Below are positions 1 through 7,122 of a stretch of DNA of 30,717 bases, in pieces. The translations under genes and the position numbers were made by a program. Source of the DNA: Methanoculleus sp. UBA374 (GTDB lineage Archaea > Halobacteriota > Methanomicrobia > Methanomicrobiales > Methanoculleaceae); NCBI GenBank assembly GCA_002508705.1, contig DAYL01000033.1, forward strand, positions 52,716 through 83,432. Direction: 5' to 3'. Position 1 is the first letter of the stretch. The number at the start of each line of letters is the position of its first letter. The notes under the pieces are model-generated. The model did not search any database, was not told the origin of the DNA, and saw nothing but the letters and a program-made list of their open reading frames with translations.

Positions 1-1
1 A

Positions 2-34
2 TTGGAGCACCTCCTGGGTGCGATTGACTCCTAG
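2..34 (+). CDS. possible 3' end of an upstream gene (partial)
   Basis: One forward frame is open from the window edge and reads LEHLLGAIDS before a TAG stop. It looks like the tail of a helical protein whose body lies outside the window. Ten codons cannot identify a family, and an open frame this short can arise by chance. From here to the next gene at 148 only non-coding sequence is seen, with a weak AT-rich patch around 119-127 that could be a promoter. Confidence 0.25.
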   Translation: MEHLLGAIDS

Positions 35-147
35 CCGGAAAACGTTCGACAATTCCGCACCCCGTCGGCCGTTCCCCTCAAAAATCCGCCGCCCCCGGTC
101 GGGCTACGAACCGCAACCTCTTCTATTCCCGGCGCCCATCCTGTACT

Positions 148-1164
148 ATGTCTAATCGGTTCCTCTCAGAAGACCCCGGGGTCCGGCCGCACCGCCCGAT
201 GATGGCCCTCGTCCTCGGCAACACCATGCTCTCCACCGTCCCCGGCGTCTCGGGTGCCGGGGCGACCCCGGAAAAGACCCTTCTCACGCCGGTTCTCGAT
301 GCGGAACTCGTCACGACCGGCGCGATCACGAGCATATCCGCCCGGCCGGACACGCCCACCGGGTGCCCGACGCCGGCGACCATCACCCGGTCCATGATGG
401 AACTGACCGATCTATCCCCCGTCCTCATCAACGCCGGGCTCGCTCACACCCCCACCGTCCCCTGCCTGGATGTCTACGGAAGCCCAGGCGGCGACCCGCG
501 AAAGGAGGACGCGGTGCCGCACGCAGCGCTCCTCTTCGAGCGGGGCGAAGCGGTCGGCAGGCTTCTCTCGCACTACAGCGACTTTTTGATGCTCGGGGAA
601 TGCGTTCCCGGCGGGACGACAACTGCACTCTGCGTCCTCCGGGCGCTCGGTTACGACGTCTCGGTCAGCAGCGCCTTCGTCAAGAACCCGATGGACCTGA
701 AAGAGACCATCTGCAGGGATGTGCTCGCCCGGATCGGTGCGACCGGCGCACGAGGTCCCCTCGACATCCTCCGCGCCGCAGGCGACCCCATGATGCCGGT
801 GGCGGCAGGGATCGCGAGTGCATACTCCGGCGAGATCTTCTTTGCCGGCGGGACGCAGATGCTTGCCGTCGCGGCCGTCTTAAAAGCGCTCGGGAAAAGG
901 ATGCCGCGTCTCGCGACGACCGTCTACGTCAGGGATGACCCCTCCGCCGGGTTTGTCCGGTCGGTTGCCGACGTCGGGACCACGGCGTACTTCGTCGATC
1001 CGAACTTCGCCGGCATCGGGCACGTCGGGCTTGCCCGCTACTGCATCGGTGAGGCCAAGGAGGGAATGGGGGCCGGCGGGGCACTGACGCTCGCCTACCT
1101 CATGGGGCACAGCCCGGAGGAGATCACCCGAAAAGTCTTCGATTTCATTCAGAAGTATGCCTGA
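148..1164 (+). CDS. CobT-like nicotinate-nucleotide-dimethylbenzimidazole phosphoribosyltransferase family protein (UPF0284/TIGR00303)
   Basis: A 338-residue protein of the archaeal branch of the CobT family. Bacterial CobT moves phosphoribose from nicotinate mononucleotide to the lower-ligand base of cobamides, giving alpha-ribazole phosphate. Methanogens need cobamides for methyl transfer, so a role in lower-ligand activation fits, but the substrate of this branch is not settled by sequence. Seen here: the N-terminal block LGNTMLSTVPGVSGAG, then a TLLTPVLDAEL stretch, a glycine-rich ECVPGGTTTA segment near residue 155, FAGGTQMLAVAA near 231, and a C-terminal GMGAGGALTLAYLMG block. There is no signal peptide or membrane segment. 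The start at ATG 148 has no clear ribosome site and may be leaderless; the conserved region begins around residue 17, so a slightly later start is possible. It stands alone, 38 bp before guaAA, which has its own TATA element. Confidence 0.85.
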   Translation: MSNRFLSEDPGVRPHRPMMALVLGNTMLSTVPGVSGAGATPEKTLLTPVLDAELVTTGAITSISARPDTPTGCPTPATITRSMMELTDLSPVLINAGLAHTPTVPCLDVYGSPGGDPRKEDAVPHAALLFERGEAVGRLLSHYSDFLMLGECVPGGTTTALCVLRALGYDVSVSSAFVKNPMDLKETICRDVLARIGATGARGPLDILRAAGDPMMPVAAGIASAYSGEIFFAGGTQMLAVAAVLKALGKRMPRLATTVYVRDDPSAGFVRSVADVGTTAYFVDPNFAGIGHVGLARYCIGEAKEGMGAGGALTLAYLMGHSPEEITRKVFDFIQKYA

Positions 1165-1170
1165 GGGAAG

Positions 1171-1180
1171 GACTATACCT
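1171..1180 (+). promoter_or_regulatory. TATA element for guaAA
   Basis: GACTATACCT is centred about 27 bp before the guaAA ATG at 1203, which is the spacing for a leaderless archaeal transcript. No ribosome site precedes the ATG. A second AT-rich stretch, CCTATATACA, abuts the start codon and is too close to serve as the TATA box. Confidence 0.5.
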
Positions 1181-1202
1181 TTTTACCATCCACCTATATA
1201 CA

Positions 1203-1757
1203 ATGCTTCCACTCTATGTGGTCAACAATCACGGGCAGTTCAACCACCTGATCCTCCGGACGCTTCGTGATATGGATATTGAGGCCGTCATGATCTCAAA
1301 CGAGACGCCGCCTGCAGAGGTCGCCCGGGGCTGCCGGGGCATCATCCTCGGCGGCGGTCCGACCCTGGACCGTGCGGGGTTCGCTCCTCTCTACCTTGAC
1401 CTCGGTCTTCCGGTCCTCGGTATCTGTCTTGGGCTGCACATCATGGCGACGGCACGCGGGGGAGCCGTTCGCCGGGGCGCAAGCGGCGGGTTTGGTGCGG
1501 TCGAAGTCGATGTACTCAAACAAAACAGTCTTCTCCAGGGATACCCCGACCGGATTCACGTATGGGCGTCGCATGCAGACGAGGTCTCGACGGTTCCGGA
1601 AGGGTTTGTCCGGCTTGCGGAGTCGGCCATCTGCAGCGTGGAGGCGATGGCGTCTCCCGATGAACGTCTCTACGGCGTCCAGTGGCACCCGGAAGTCAGT
1701 CATACCGTCAACGGACGGCTTCTCTTTGAGAATTTTGATCGGTTATGCTCGGAATAG
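1203..1757 (+). CDS. guaAA: GMP synthase glutamine amidotransferase subunit (subunit A)
   Basis: A 184-residue class I glutamine amidotransferase. In archaea GMP synthase is split: this subunit releases ammonia from glutamine and passes it to a separate ATP-pyrophosphatase subunit (GuaAB) that aminates XMP. The catalytic triad is visible: nucleophile Cys75 in GICLGLH, His162 and Glu164 in QWHPEVSHT. An oxyanion-loop GGGPT lies at residues 50-54. Length is normal for the split archaeal form, and no synthetase domain follows; the partner gene is not in this window. The 3' end overlaps the next gene by 13 bp, so translation of the two is probably coupled. The start is set by a TATA element 27 bp upstream and by the family's usual N-terminus (about two residues before the first beta strand). 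Confidence 0.93.
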   Translation: MLPLYVVNNHGQFNHLILRTLRDMDIEAVMISNETPPAEVARGCRGIILGGGPTLDRAGFAPLYLDLGLPVLGICLGLHIMATARGGAVRRGASGGFGAVEVDVLKQNSLLQGYPDRIHVWASHADEVSTVPEGFVRLAESAICSVEAMASPDERLYGVQWHPEVSHTVNGRLLFENFDRLCSE

Positions 1758-2287
1758 ACGACGTTGCGAGCCGGGTTGGGTCCATCGGATTTCATTGCCA
1801 AGAGTGTGGTGCCTGTTGCCGGCGGGTTGCGGAAGACTCAAACCTCGTGCTGGTGAGCCCTGCCGAGGTCCGGGCAATCATGGCGGCGACCGGGATGGTC
1901 TGGGATGAAGTCGCCGAACCGTATCCCGACTTCATCGATGCCGAAAACGGCGGAGAGTACACCCTCGCCTGGTGTATCCGGCGCACGGCCGATGCCTGCA
2001 GGTTTCTCCGCGACGGCCAGTGCTCCATCTATGCCCATCGCCCCTGGATCTGCCGCACCTACCCGTTTATGCTGGCGGACGACGACCTGCTGGTCTCGGA
2101 GTGTCCCGGCCTCGGCGCGCCCCTCTCCACCCGCGATGCGCACGCTCTCGGCGCCGACCTCTGCAGGCGGCGGGCTGCCGAGGAGGCGGAGGAGACCGGT
2201 CTATGTGCCGTCTACCGGGAAGCGCGGGTGCCGCCGGGGCGGCGCGCCGTGATCGACAGCGAAGGCGTAAAGGTGCTCCATGGCTGA
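1745..2287 (+). CDS. YkgJ family cysteine cluster protein
   Basis: A 180-residue protein with the metal-binding cysteine pattern of the YkgJ/CxxCxxCC family: Cys18, Cys21, Cys24 and Cys25 near the N-terminus (HCQECGACC), then a second group (C..F..DGQC..Y..RPWICRTYPF) around residues 90-115. The family is thought to bind zinc or an Fe-S cluster; its biochemical role is not established. There are no membrane segments. It starts inside the end of guaAA (13-bp overlap) and its own 3' end overlaps the traB-like gene by 8 bp, so all three probably form one operon. The functional link with GMP synthesis is unknown and may only be a matter of shared expression. Confidence 0.85.
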   Translation: MLGIDDVASRVGSIGFHCQECGACCRRVAEDSNLVLVSPAEVRAIMAATGMVWDEVAEPYPDFIDAENGGEYTLAWCIRRTADACRFLRDGQCSIYAHRPWICRTYPFMLADDDLLVSECPGLGAPLSTRDAHALGADLCRRRAAEEAEETGLCAVYREARVPPGRRAVIDSEGVKVLHG

Positions 2288-3476
2288 GATCCGCCTCGTC
2301 GGGACGGCCCATGTCTCGCAGAAGAGCGTTGAAGAGGTCCGGGCCGCAATCGAGGAGTTCCAGCCCGACATCGTCGGCGTCGAACTCGACCGGGGCAGGT
2401 ATATCGCTCTCACGGAGGAGGTGGCCGAGCCGTCGGTCATGGAGATCCTGAAGGGCGGGAACTTCGGCCAGCTCCTGGTCCAGTGGGTGCTCACCTTCAT
2501 CCAGCAGCGGATCGGCGCCGAGACCGGGGTGAAGCCCGGCTCGGAGATGCTGGCGGCCATTGAGGAGGCTAGGACGCATCAAAAGCCCGTGGCGTTCATC
2601 GACCGGGATATCCGGATCACGCTCGGGCGGTTCTGGGGAAAGATGGGGATCTGGGAGAAGATCAAGTTCATCGGTGCCCTGATGTATTCGCTTGTGAGTG
2701 TCGAGGGCGAGAAGGTCGACATCGACGAGCTCATGAATCAGGACGTGGTGAGCGCCGCGATGGAGGAGTTCCGGAAGTTCTCGCCCCGGGGCGCCGGGGC
2801 CCTGATCGACGAGCGGGATGCATACCTCGCTCACCAGATCCTGATGCTCGGGAGCCGGTATGAACGGGTGCTTGCGGTCGTCGGCGCCGGGCATATCCAG
2901 GGGGTGCAGCGCTATCTCGACGCACCGGAGACGCTGCCGCCACTCCCGTCCCTGACCGCCGAAGTGAAGGGCCTGCCGTGGGCGAAGATCCTCGGCTCGG
3001 CCGTCACCGTCCTCTTCATTCTCCTGATAGCCGCCATAGCCTTCTCGGGCGTCGGGCTCGAGGTCCTGCTGGCCGCCCTCCTCTACTGGGTCCTGATCAC
3101 CGGCGCGTTAAGCGCCGTATTCACGCTGCTCGCCGGCGGGCATCCGCTCTCGGCCGCGACGGCGTTCGGCGTCTCCTGGATGACATCGCTTAACCCGCTG
3201 CTTGCGGCGGGATGGTTCGCCGCCGCCGTTGAAGCGAAGATCCGCAAGCCCACCGTCGGAGAGTTGCAGCAGATCATTGCGGCCGAGACCTTCTCGGAGA
3301 TGCGGAAGATCCCGCTCTTCCGGGTGGTCTTCGTCGCCGCGCTCGCGAACGTCGGGTGCACGATCGGGGTCATCGCCTACTTCACGTTCATCTTTCCGAT
3401 CCTTGGGATCGATCTGACCGAGGTCGTCACCACAGGCTTTTCCAATATGCTGCAGATGCTGCAGAGCCTCTTCTAA
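2280..3476 (+). CDS. TraB/PrgY family membrane protein
   Basis: A 398-residue TraB-domain protein. The soluble N-terminal part carries the family signatures: GTAHVS at residues 8-13, a VGVELDRGRY block near 37, and VGAGHIQG near 201-208. From about residue 235 on there are several hydrophobic stretches (AVTVLFILLIAAIAF, VLLAALLYWVLITGALSAVF, ALANVGCTIGVIAYFTFIFPI) that make a C-terminal membrane domain of roughly five segments. The family is related to the Tiki/EreA-like fold. PrgY in Enterococcus limits pheromone activity, but archaeal members have no assigned role and protease activity is only suspected. Conserved His and Glu positions are kept. The gene overlaps the YkgJ gene by 8 bp and ends the guaAA operon. 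Confidence 0.87.
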   Translation: MAEIRLVGTAHVSQKSVEEVRAAIEEFQPDIVGVELDRGRYIALTEEVAEPSVMEILKGGNFGQLLVQWVLTFIQQRIGAETGVKPGSEMLAAIEEARTHQKPVAFIDRDIRITLGRFWGKMGIWEKIKFIGALMYSLVSVEGEKVDIDELMNQDVVSAAMEEFRKFSPRGAGALIDERDAYLAHQILMLGSRYERVLAVVGAGHIQGVQRYLDAPETLPPLPSLTAEVKGLPWAKILGSAVTVLFILLIAAIAFSGVGLEVLLAALLYWVLITGALSAVFTLLAGGHPLSAATAFGVSWMTSLNPLLAAGWFAAAVEAKIRKPTVGELQQIIAAETFSEMRKIPLFRVVFVAALANVGCTIGVIAYFTFIFPILGIDLTEVVTTGFSNMLQMLQSLF

Positions 3477-3486
3477 GGCCGCCCCT

Positions 3487-3495
3487 CATCTTTTT
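3487..3495 (+). terminator. T-run after the traB-like gene
   Basis: A short T5 run lies 14 bp after the TraB-family stop and before the nitroreductase promoter. It resembles the simple T-tract terminators of archaea, but is short and has no hairpin. Confidence 0.3.
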
Positions 3496-3500
3496 CCCCA

Positions 3501-3510
3501 AGGTATTTAG
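3501..3510 (+). promoter_or_regulatory. TATA element for nitroreductase
   Basis: AGGTATTTAG is centred about 28 bp before the ATG at 3535. Together with the lack of a ribosome site this suggests a leaderless message. Confidence 0.45.
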
Positions 3511-3534
3511 GCCTGGAGTGCGCATTCTCGTTGC

Positions 3535-4065
3535 ATGAGTCCGATTGGTGGAACGGTTAATCTTGGTGTCACCGTGATACGGAGCAGGCACAGCGTGCGG
3601 AAGTACAAGGACAGCCCCGTCGAGGAGAAGATCATCAAGGACGCCCTCGACTGTGCACGCCTTGCTCCGACGGCGAAAAACGAGCAGCCCTGGCTCTTCG
3701 GGACCGTCAGGAAACGCGAGACGCTGAAGGCAATCGCGGACCTGACCGATAACGCCAGGTTCATCGCCGATGCACCCGTCTGCTTCGCCGTCTTTGGGAA
3801 ACGGGCTGAAAAATACTATCTTGAGGACTGCTGTGCAGCGACGATGCAGCTCATCCTCGCGCTCCAGGCGTGGGGGGTCGCGTCCTGCTGGGTCGCGGGG
3901 GATAAGAAGGACTACGTAGAGGATGTCCGGACACTCCTCAACGTCCCGGAGGATTACACGCTTGTCTCTCTCGTTCCTGCGGGATACCCCGAGGAGATCT
4001 TGATTGCAAAGAAAAAGACCCTCGATGAGGTCACGTTCTTCGAGCGCTATGAGGAAGAGGAGTGA
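3535..4065 (+). CDS. nitroreductase family protein
   Basis: A 176-residue member of the FMN-dependent nitroreductase fold. Visible markers are the N-terminal RSRHSVRKYKD motif (phosphate contact of FMN), ARLAPTAKNEQPW near residues 40-52, the LEDCCAATMQLILALQAWGVASCWVAG helix-strand block near 100-125, and LVPAGYPEE near the C-terminus, where the family usually has GYP. It is soluble and short compared with bacterial enzymes (about 200 residues), as many archaeal members are. The substrate cannot be read from sequence; in anaerobes these proteins reduce quinones, flavins or nitro compounds. The gene is a single unit with its own TATA element and is followed by a T7 run. Confidence 0.87.
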   Translation: MSPIGGTVNLGVTVIRSRHSVRKYKDSPVEEKIIKDALDCARLAPTAKNEQPWLFGTVRKRETLKAIADLTDNARFIADAPVCFAVFGKRAEKYYLEDCCAATMQLILALQAWGVASCWVAGDKKDYVEDVRTLLNVPEDYTLVSLVPAGYPEEILIAKKKTLDEVTFFERYEEEE

Positions 4066-4082
4066 CCGGATAAACGAAAACC

Positions 4083-4089
4083 TTTTTTT
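4083..4089 (+). terminator. T7 terminator after nitroreductase
   Basis: Seven T residues follow the nitroreductase stop by about 17 bp, in the form used for intrinsic termination in archaea. No hairpin is needed or seen. Confidence 0.5.
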
Positions 4090-4451
4090 ACCGCGCTTTT
4101 CCGTGCCGCTCTGCTTTGCCGGGCCGTGAGGGCAACAGTGCTCCCCGTCCCCGATTTTGACCTCGTCTCTTCCGGAAACGGTGTGCCGATCAGGTGGGTG
4201 GCCTGCGACTTCCGGGTAGCGTCTCTCCGTGAGTATCTTCCGATCTTTGCCGGTCAGCGGCGGGTACAGAGCGGAAGAACGTCCGGTTGCACGCGGATCA
4301 TGCGCATTGTGTCCGCACGGGGGATCTTTGACTTTGGGTACTCATGTTCATGAGGCGTGCTGCATAAATAGAAAAATTTATATTTGTAGGAAAGCAACTT
4401 CCTTCCGATGAATGGCAAAAGCGACTTATGGATGTTCCGGAGGGCCGGGGT
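4090..4451. other. intergenic region with the amt promoter
   Basis: About 360 bp between the nitroreductase and amt. No coding signal is convincing: a GTG-started frame at 4126-4353 has no ribosome site, an unstructured composition and no recognised motif. The last 90 bp turn sharply AT-rich and hold the amt promoter. The length leaves room for a nitrogen-regulator operator, but no clear palindrome was picked out. Confidence 0.5.
4375..4386 (+). promoter_or_regulatory. TATA element for amt-glnK
   Basis: AATTTATATTTG is the strongest TATA-like element before amt. Transcription would start near 4410 and give a leader of about 40 nt carrying the GGAGG ribosome site ahead of ATG 4452. Another AT-rich stretch, GCATAAATAG, sits 10 bp upstream and could be an alternative. 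Confidence 0.5.
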
Positions 4452-5645
4452 ATGATTGATTCCGGCGCTACGGCGTTTATCCTCGTCTGTACGGCACTGG
4501 TCATGCTGATGACACCGGGAGTGGGACTCTTCTACGGCGGGCTTGTGCGGCGGAAGAATCTCATCTCCATGATAGCGCTGGCGTTCATCGCATTTGCTCT
4601 CGTCAGCATCCAGTGGGTTCTCTTCGGATACAGTCTTGCTTTCGGCTCCGATATTCACGGAGTGATTGGAGGTCTGGAGTATGCGCTCCTGCAGGGTGTC
4701 GGGATGGAAGGCGACGGCATTCCTGACCTGCTCTTCATGGTCTTCCAGATGGTCTTTGCGGGCCTCACGCTCGCAATCGTAACGTCCGGCGTTGCGGAGC
4801 GGATAAAGATCAGTTCGTTCGTCGTCTTCGCCCTGCTCTGGACAACGCTGGTCTATGACCCGCTTGCTCACTGGGCGTGGGGCGGCGGATGGGCGGCGAG
4901 CATGGGCGCGCTCGACTTCGCCGGCGGCACGGTCGTCCACATAAGTTCCGGCTTCTCGGCACTGGCACTCGCGCTTGTCATCGGGAAACGTCTCGGGTTC
5001 GGCTCCCAGGAGATGGCGCCGAGCAACATCCCGCTGGTCCTCCTCGGTGGCGCGCTCCTCTGGTTCGGGTGGTTCGGGTTCAACGCCGGCAGCGCTCTTG
5101 CTGCGGACGGTCTGGCGGCAAGCGCGTTCGTCGCAACAAACGTCGCCGCCGCTGCCGGGGCTCTCTCCTGGCTCTGCGCCGCCTGGATCCGCGGCAGACC
5201 GGGTTCGGTCGGGATCATCAGCGGCGCCATCGCCGGTCTCGTCGCCATCACGCCGGCAGCCGGGTTTGTCGACCCCATGGCCGCTATCCCTATCGGAGCC
5301 GCTGCAGGTCTCGTCTGCTACGGCGCACTCCTCTTCCGGGTCCGCCACGGCTGGGATGAGAGTCTCGATGCGTGGGCGATTCACGGCGTGGGAGGCATCT
5401 TCGGCGCTCTCGCAACCGGGGTCTTTGCGGTTGCGGTAATAGGTGGTGTGGACGGTCTTCTCTACGGGAACCCTGGTCAACTCCTGATCCAGGCCGTGGA
5501 TGTGGCTGTGGTCGTGGCCTACGCGTTCGGCGTGACCTACATCCTTGCAAAGGTTATCGATGCGGTGATGGGTCTGCGCGTCACCGAAGAGGAAGAGTAT
5601 GTCGGACTGGATATCGCCCAGCACGGTGAGTCCGTACGGGTATGA
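4452..5645 (+). CDS. amt: ammonium transporter Amt
   Basis: A 397-residue Amt/Mep/Rh channel with about eleven hydrophobic segments. The twin pore histidines are present: His163 in VVHISSG and His311 in [10 protein letters not shown], matching His168 and His318 of E. coli AmtB. Family motifs VTSGVAERI and [11 protein letters not shown] are intact. The protein conducts ammonium as NH3 or NH4+ across the cell membrane. The chosen start gives [13 protein letters not shown], with GGAGG about 9 bp ahead; an ATG 24 bp further upstream would add a hydrophilic stretch not usual in the family. glnK follows after 13 bp, the standard amt-glnK pairing, in which PII binds and closes the channel when nitrogen is plentiful. 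Confidence 0.95.
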   Translation: MIDSGATAFILVCTALVMLMTPGVGLFYGGLVRRKNLISMIALAFIAFALVSIQWVLFGYSLAFGSDIHGVIGGLEYALLQGVGMEGDGIPDLLFMVFQMVFAGLTLAIVTSGVAERIKISSFVVFALLWTTLVYDPLAHWAWGGGWAASMGALDFAGGTVVHISSGFSALALALVIGKRLGFGSQEMAPSNIPLVLLGGALLWFGWFGFNAGSALAADGLAASAFVATNVAAAAGALSWLCAAWIRGRPGSVGIISGAIAGLVAITPAAGFVDPMAAIPIGAAAGLVCYGALLFRVRHGWDESLDAWAIHGVGGIFGALATGVFAVAVIGGVDGLLYGNPGQLLIQAVDVAVVVAYAFGVTYILAKVIDAVMGLRVTEEEEYVGLDIAQHGESVRV

Positions 5646-5658
5646 GGAGGTGTTGTCG

Positions 5659-5997
5659 ATGAAGATGGTTACTGCAGTCATCAGGCCCGAGAAGTTCGAC
5701 CCCGTGAGAGCGGCGCTCGAAGCGGACGGCATCAACGGGATGACCGTGAGCGAAGTCATGGGACGGGGAGCACAGAAAGGCATCTCTCTCCAGTTCAGGG
5801 GAAAGACGATGCCGGTCGAACTCATCCCGAAGGTGAAGATCGAGATGGTCGTTCCGGATGCCGATGTCGACAGGGTCCTCCGGATCGTCCGGGAGCACGG
5901 TCGGACCGGGAAACCGGGCGACGGCAGGATCTTTGTCCTGCCTGTCGAGAGCATCTGCAGGGTGCGGACGGATCAGAGCGATCCGTCCGACCCGTAA
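5659..5997 (+). CDS. glnK: PII nitrogen regulatory protein
   Basis: A 112-residue PII signal protein. PII trimers bind ATP/ADP and 2-oxoglutarate and block the partner Amt channel through the T-loop. Seen: GRGAQKG at the start of the T-loop, PKVKIEMVV after it, and the C-terminal TGKPGDGRIFVLPVE nucleotide-binding block. The T-loop is unusual: residues 46-51 read FRGKTM where most PII proteins have YRG.EY, so position 51, the tyrosine uridylylated in enterobacteria, is Met. Arg47, which plugs the Amt pore, is kept. The start is fixed by GAGGAGGTG 7 bp ahead of ATG 5659. It is cotranscribed with amt. Confidence 0.94.
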   Translation: MKMVTAVIRPEKFDPVRAALEADGINGMTVSEVMGRGAQKGISLQFRGKTMPVELIPKVKIEMVVPDADVDRVLRIVREHGRTGKPGDGRIFVLPVESICRVRTDQSDPSDP

Positions 5998-6006
5998 ACG
6001 TTTTTG

Positions 6007-6022
6007 GCCGGTGTCCCGGCCC
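6007..6022. terminator. hairpin between convergent genes
   Basis: GGCCGG and CCGGCC form a perfect six-base-pair stem around a TGTC loop in the gap between glnK (+) and the F420 oxidoreductase (-), with a T5 run just before it at 6001-6005. It could end transcription from the left. The order of T-run then stem is not typical of bacteria, but T-runs alone stop archaeal polymerase. Confidence 0.4.
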
Positions 6023-6043
6023 CACAACCCTTTGCTGCCGCCG

Positions 6044-7006
6044 TTACTCTGCAAAGTGCGGCAGGACCTCGTTTGTGTAGAACTCCATGAACTCCCGTTG
6101 CCGGTTTCCGATCTGGTGGACGCAGACGTGATCGAATCCCATCTTGATGCACTCCTCGATCTTTCTGATCTGCGCCTCCGGGTCGGGGCCGGCGGGCACG
6201 TGCTTCGCCACCTCCTCCGGTGTTGTCATCGTTGCCAGCTGTTCGTAGTGGGTCGGCGTGGGGAGGAGCCTGTTGAGTTCTCCGGAGTTCGCGGAGATCG
6301 GCCACCGCTCGTAGGCCGTCCTCTGTCCTTCCTCCTCGCTCTCCGCCCAGCAGACCGAGACTTCCACGTATGAGGGCTTATCGCCGCCCCCCGAGTCGCG
6401 GAAGGCGACAAGGGTCTCTTCTGCGCTGGCGCCCGGGTTGATGAACCCGTCGCCGACCCGTGCTGCCAGGGATGCGCTGATCGGACCCTCGGATGCTATG
6501 TAAATCGGGGGGACCTTTTCCGGGAGCGAAAATATCTGCGCGTTCTCCAGAGTATAGAAAGAGCCGTAGTAATCCTGCATGCCCCCCTTCCAGAGCATCC
6601 TGATTACCTCCACCGCCTCCTCAAGCATCTCTATCCGGACCGGCGCCGGAGGCCAGCGGTCGCCGAAGACGTGCTCATTGAGGTTTTCACCCGATCCAAG
6701 GCCCAGGATAAACCGCCCGGGCATCATCCCGGCGGCGGTTGCGGCAGCCTGGGCGATGATGCCGGGGTGTATCCGCATCGTCGGGCAGGTGACGCCCGTC
6801 ACCAGCCGGAGGTCCGCCGTCACCTGAGAGATCCCGCCGAGGACTCCCCAGACGAACGGGCTCTGTCCCTGCCGGTTCGTCCAGGGGTGGTAGTGATCCG
6901 ATATCATGGCAAACGCAAAGCCTGCATCTTCCGCCTGACGGGCGTTGCAGACCAGATCAAGGGGTTCGTGCTCCTCGCATGCCAGTTTATAGCCTATTTC
7001 GACCAT
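6044..7006 (-). CDS. F420-dependent oxidoreductase, glucose-6-phosphate dehydrogenase-like LLM class (TIGR03557 type)
   Basis: A 320-residue TIM-barrel protein of the luciferase-like (LLM) superfamily, in the subfamily of coenzyme F420-dependent glucose-6-phosphate dehydrogenase and related enzymes. Seen: an N-terminal IGYKLACEEH strand, AGFAFAMISDHYHPW (the SDH motif that contacts F420), LVTGVTCPTMRIHPGIIAQAAATAA, GRFILGLGSGENLNEH, and a C-terminal GFDHVCVHQIG block. F420 is abundant in methanogens. The true substrate is unknown; many archaeal relatives are not sugar dehydrogenases. The gene stands alone, convergent with glnK and divergent from the Hps-RraA gene. A TATA-like element at 7061-7076 on this strand leaves a leader of about 40 nt. 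Confidence 0.88.
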   Translation of the reverse strand: MVEIGYKLACEEHEPLDLVCNARQAEDAGFAFAMISDHYHPWTNRQGQSPFVWGVLGGISQVTADLRLVTGVTCPTMRIHPGIIAQAAATAAGMMPGRFILGLGSGENLNEHVFGDRWPPAPVRIEMLEEAVEVIRMLWKGGMQDYYGSFYTLENAQIFSLPEKVPPIYIASEGPISASLAARVGDGFINPGASAEETLVAFRDSGGGDKPSYVEVSVCWAESEEEGQRTAYERWPISANSGELNRLLPTPTHYEQLATMTTPEEVAKHVPAGPDPEAQIRKIEECIKMGFDHVCVHQIGNRQREFMEFYTNEVLPHFAE

Positions 7007-7060
7007 CCGTCATCACATCCGTGCCGGCCCCACGTGGGCGCGGGCTACCTCACGCATCCC

Positions 7061-7076
7061 GGTTCATATAGATTTC
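7061..7076 (-). promoter_or_regulatory. TATA element for the F420 oxidoreductase
   Basis: On the reverse strand the sequence reads GAAATCTATATGAACC, about 60 bp ahead of the ATG at 7006. It lies back-to-back with the promoter of the divergent gene. Confidence 0.4.
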
Positions 7077-7090
7077 CCCCGGCCGATACC

Positions 7091-7100
7091 CGATAAATAC
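7091..7100 (+). promoter_or_regulatory. TATA element for hps-rraA
   Basis: CGATAAATAC is centred 27 bp before ATG 7123, and no ribosome site lies between, consistent with a leaderless message. Confidence 0.5.
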
Positions 7101-7122
7101 GATCCTTGCCATACACTACAGT

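Noticed and set aside
4126..4353. 75-codon GTG-started frame before amt
   Set aside because: No ribosome site, no TATA element at a suitable distance, no recognisable domain.
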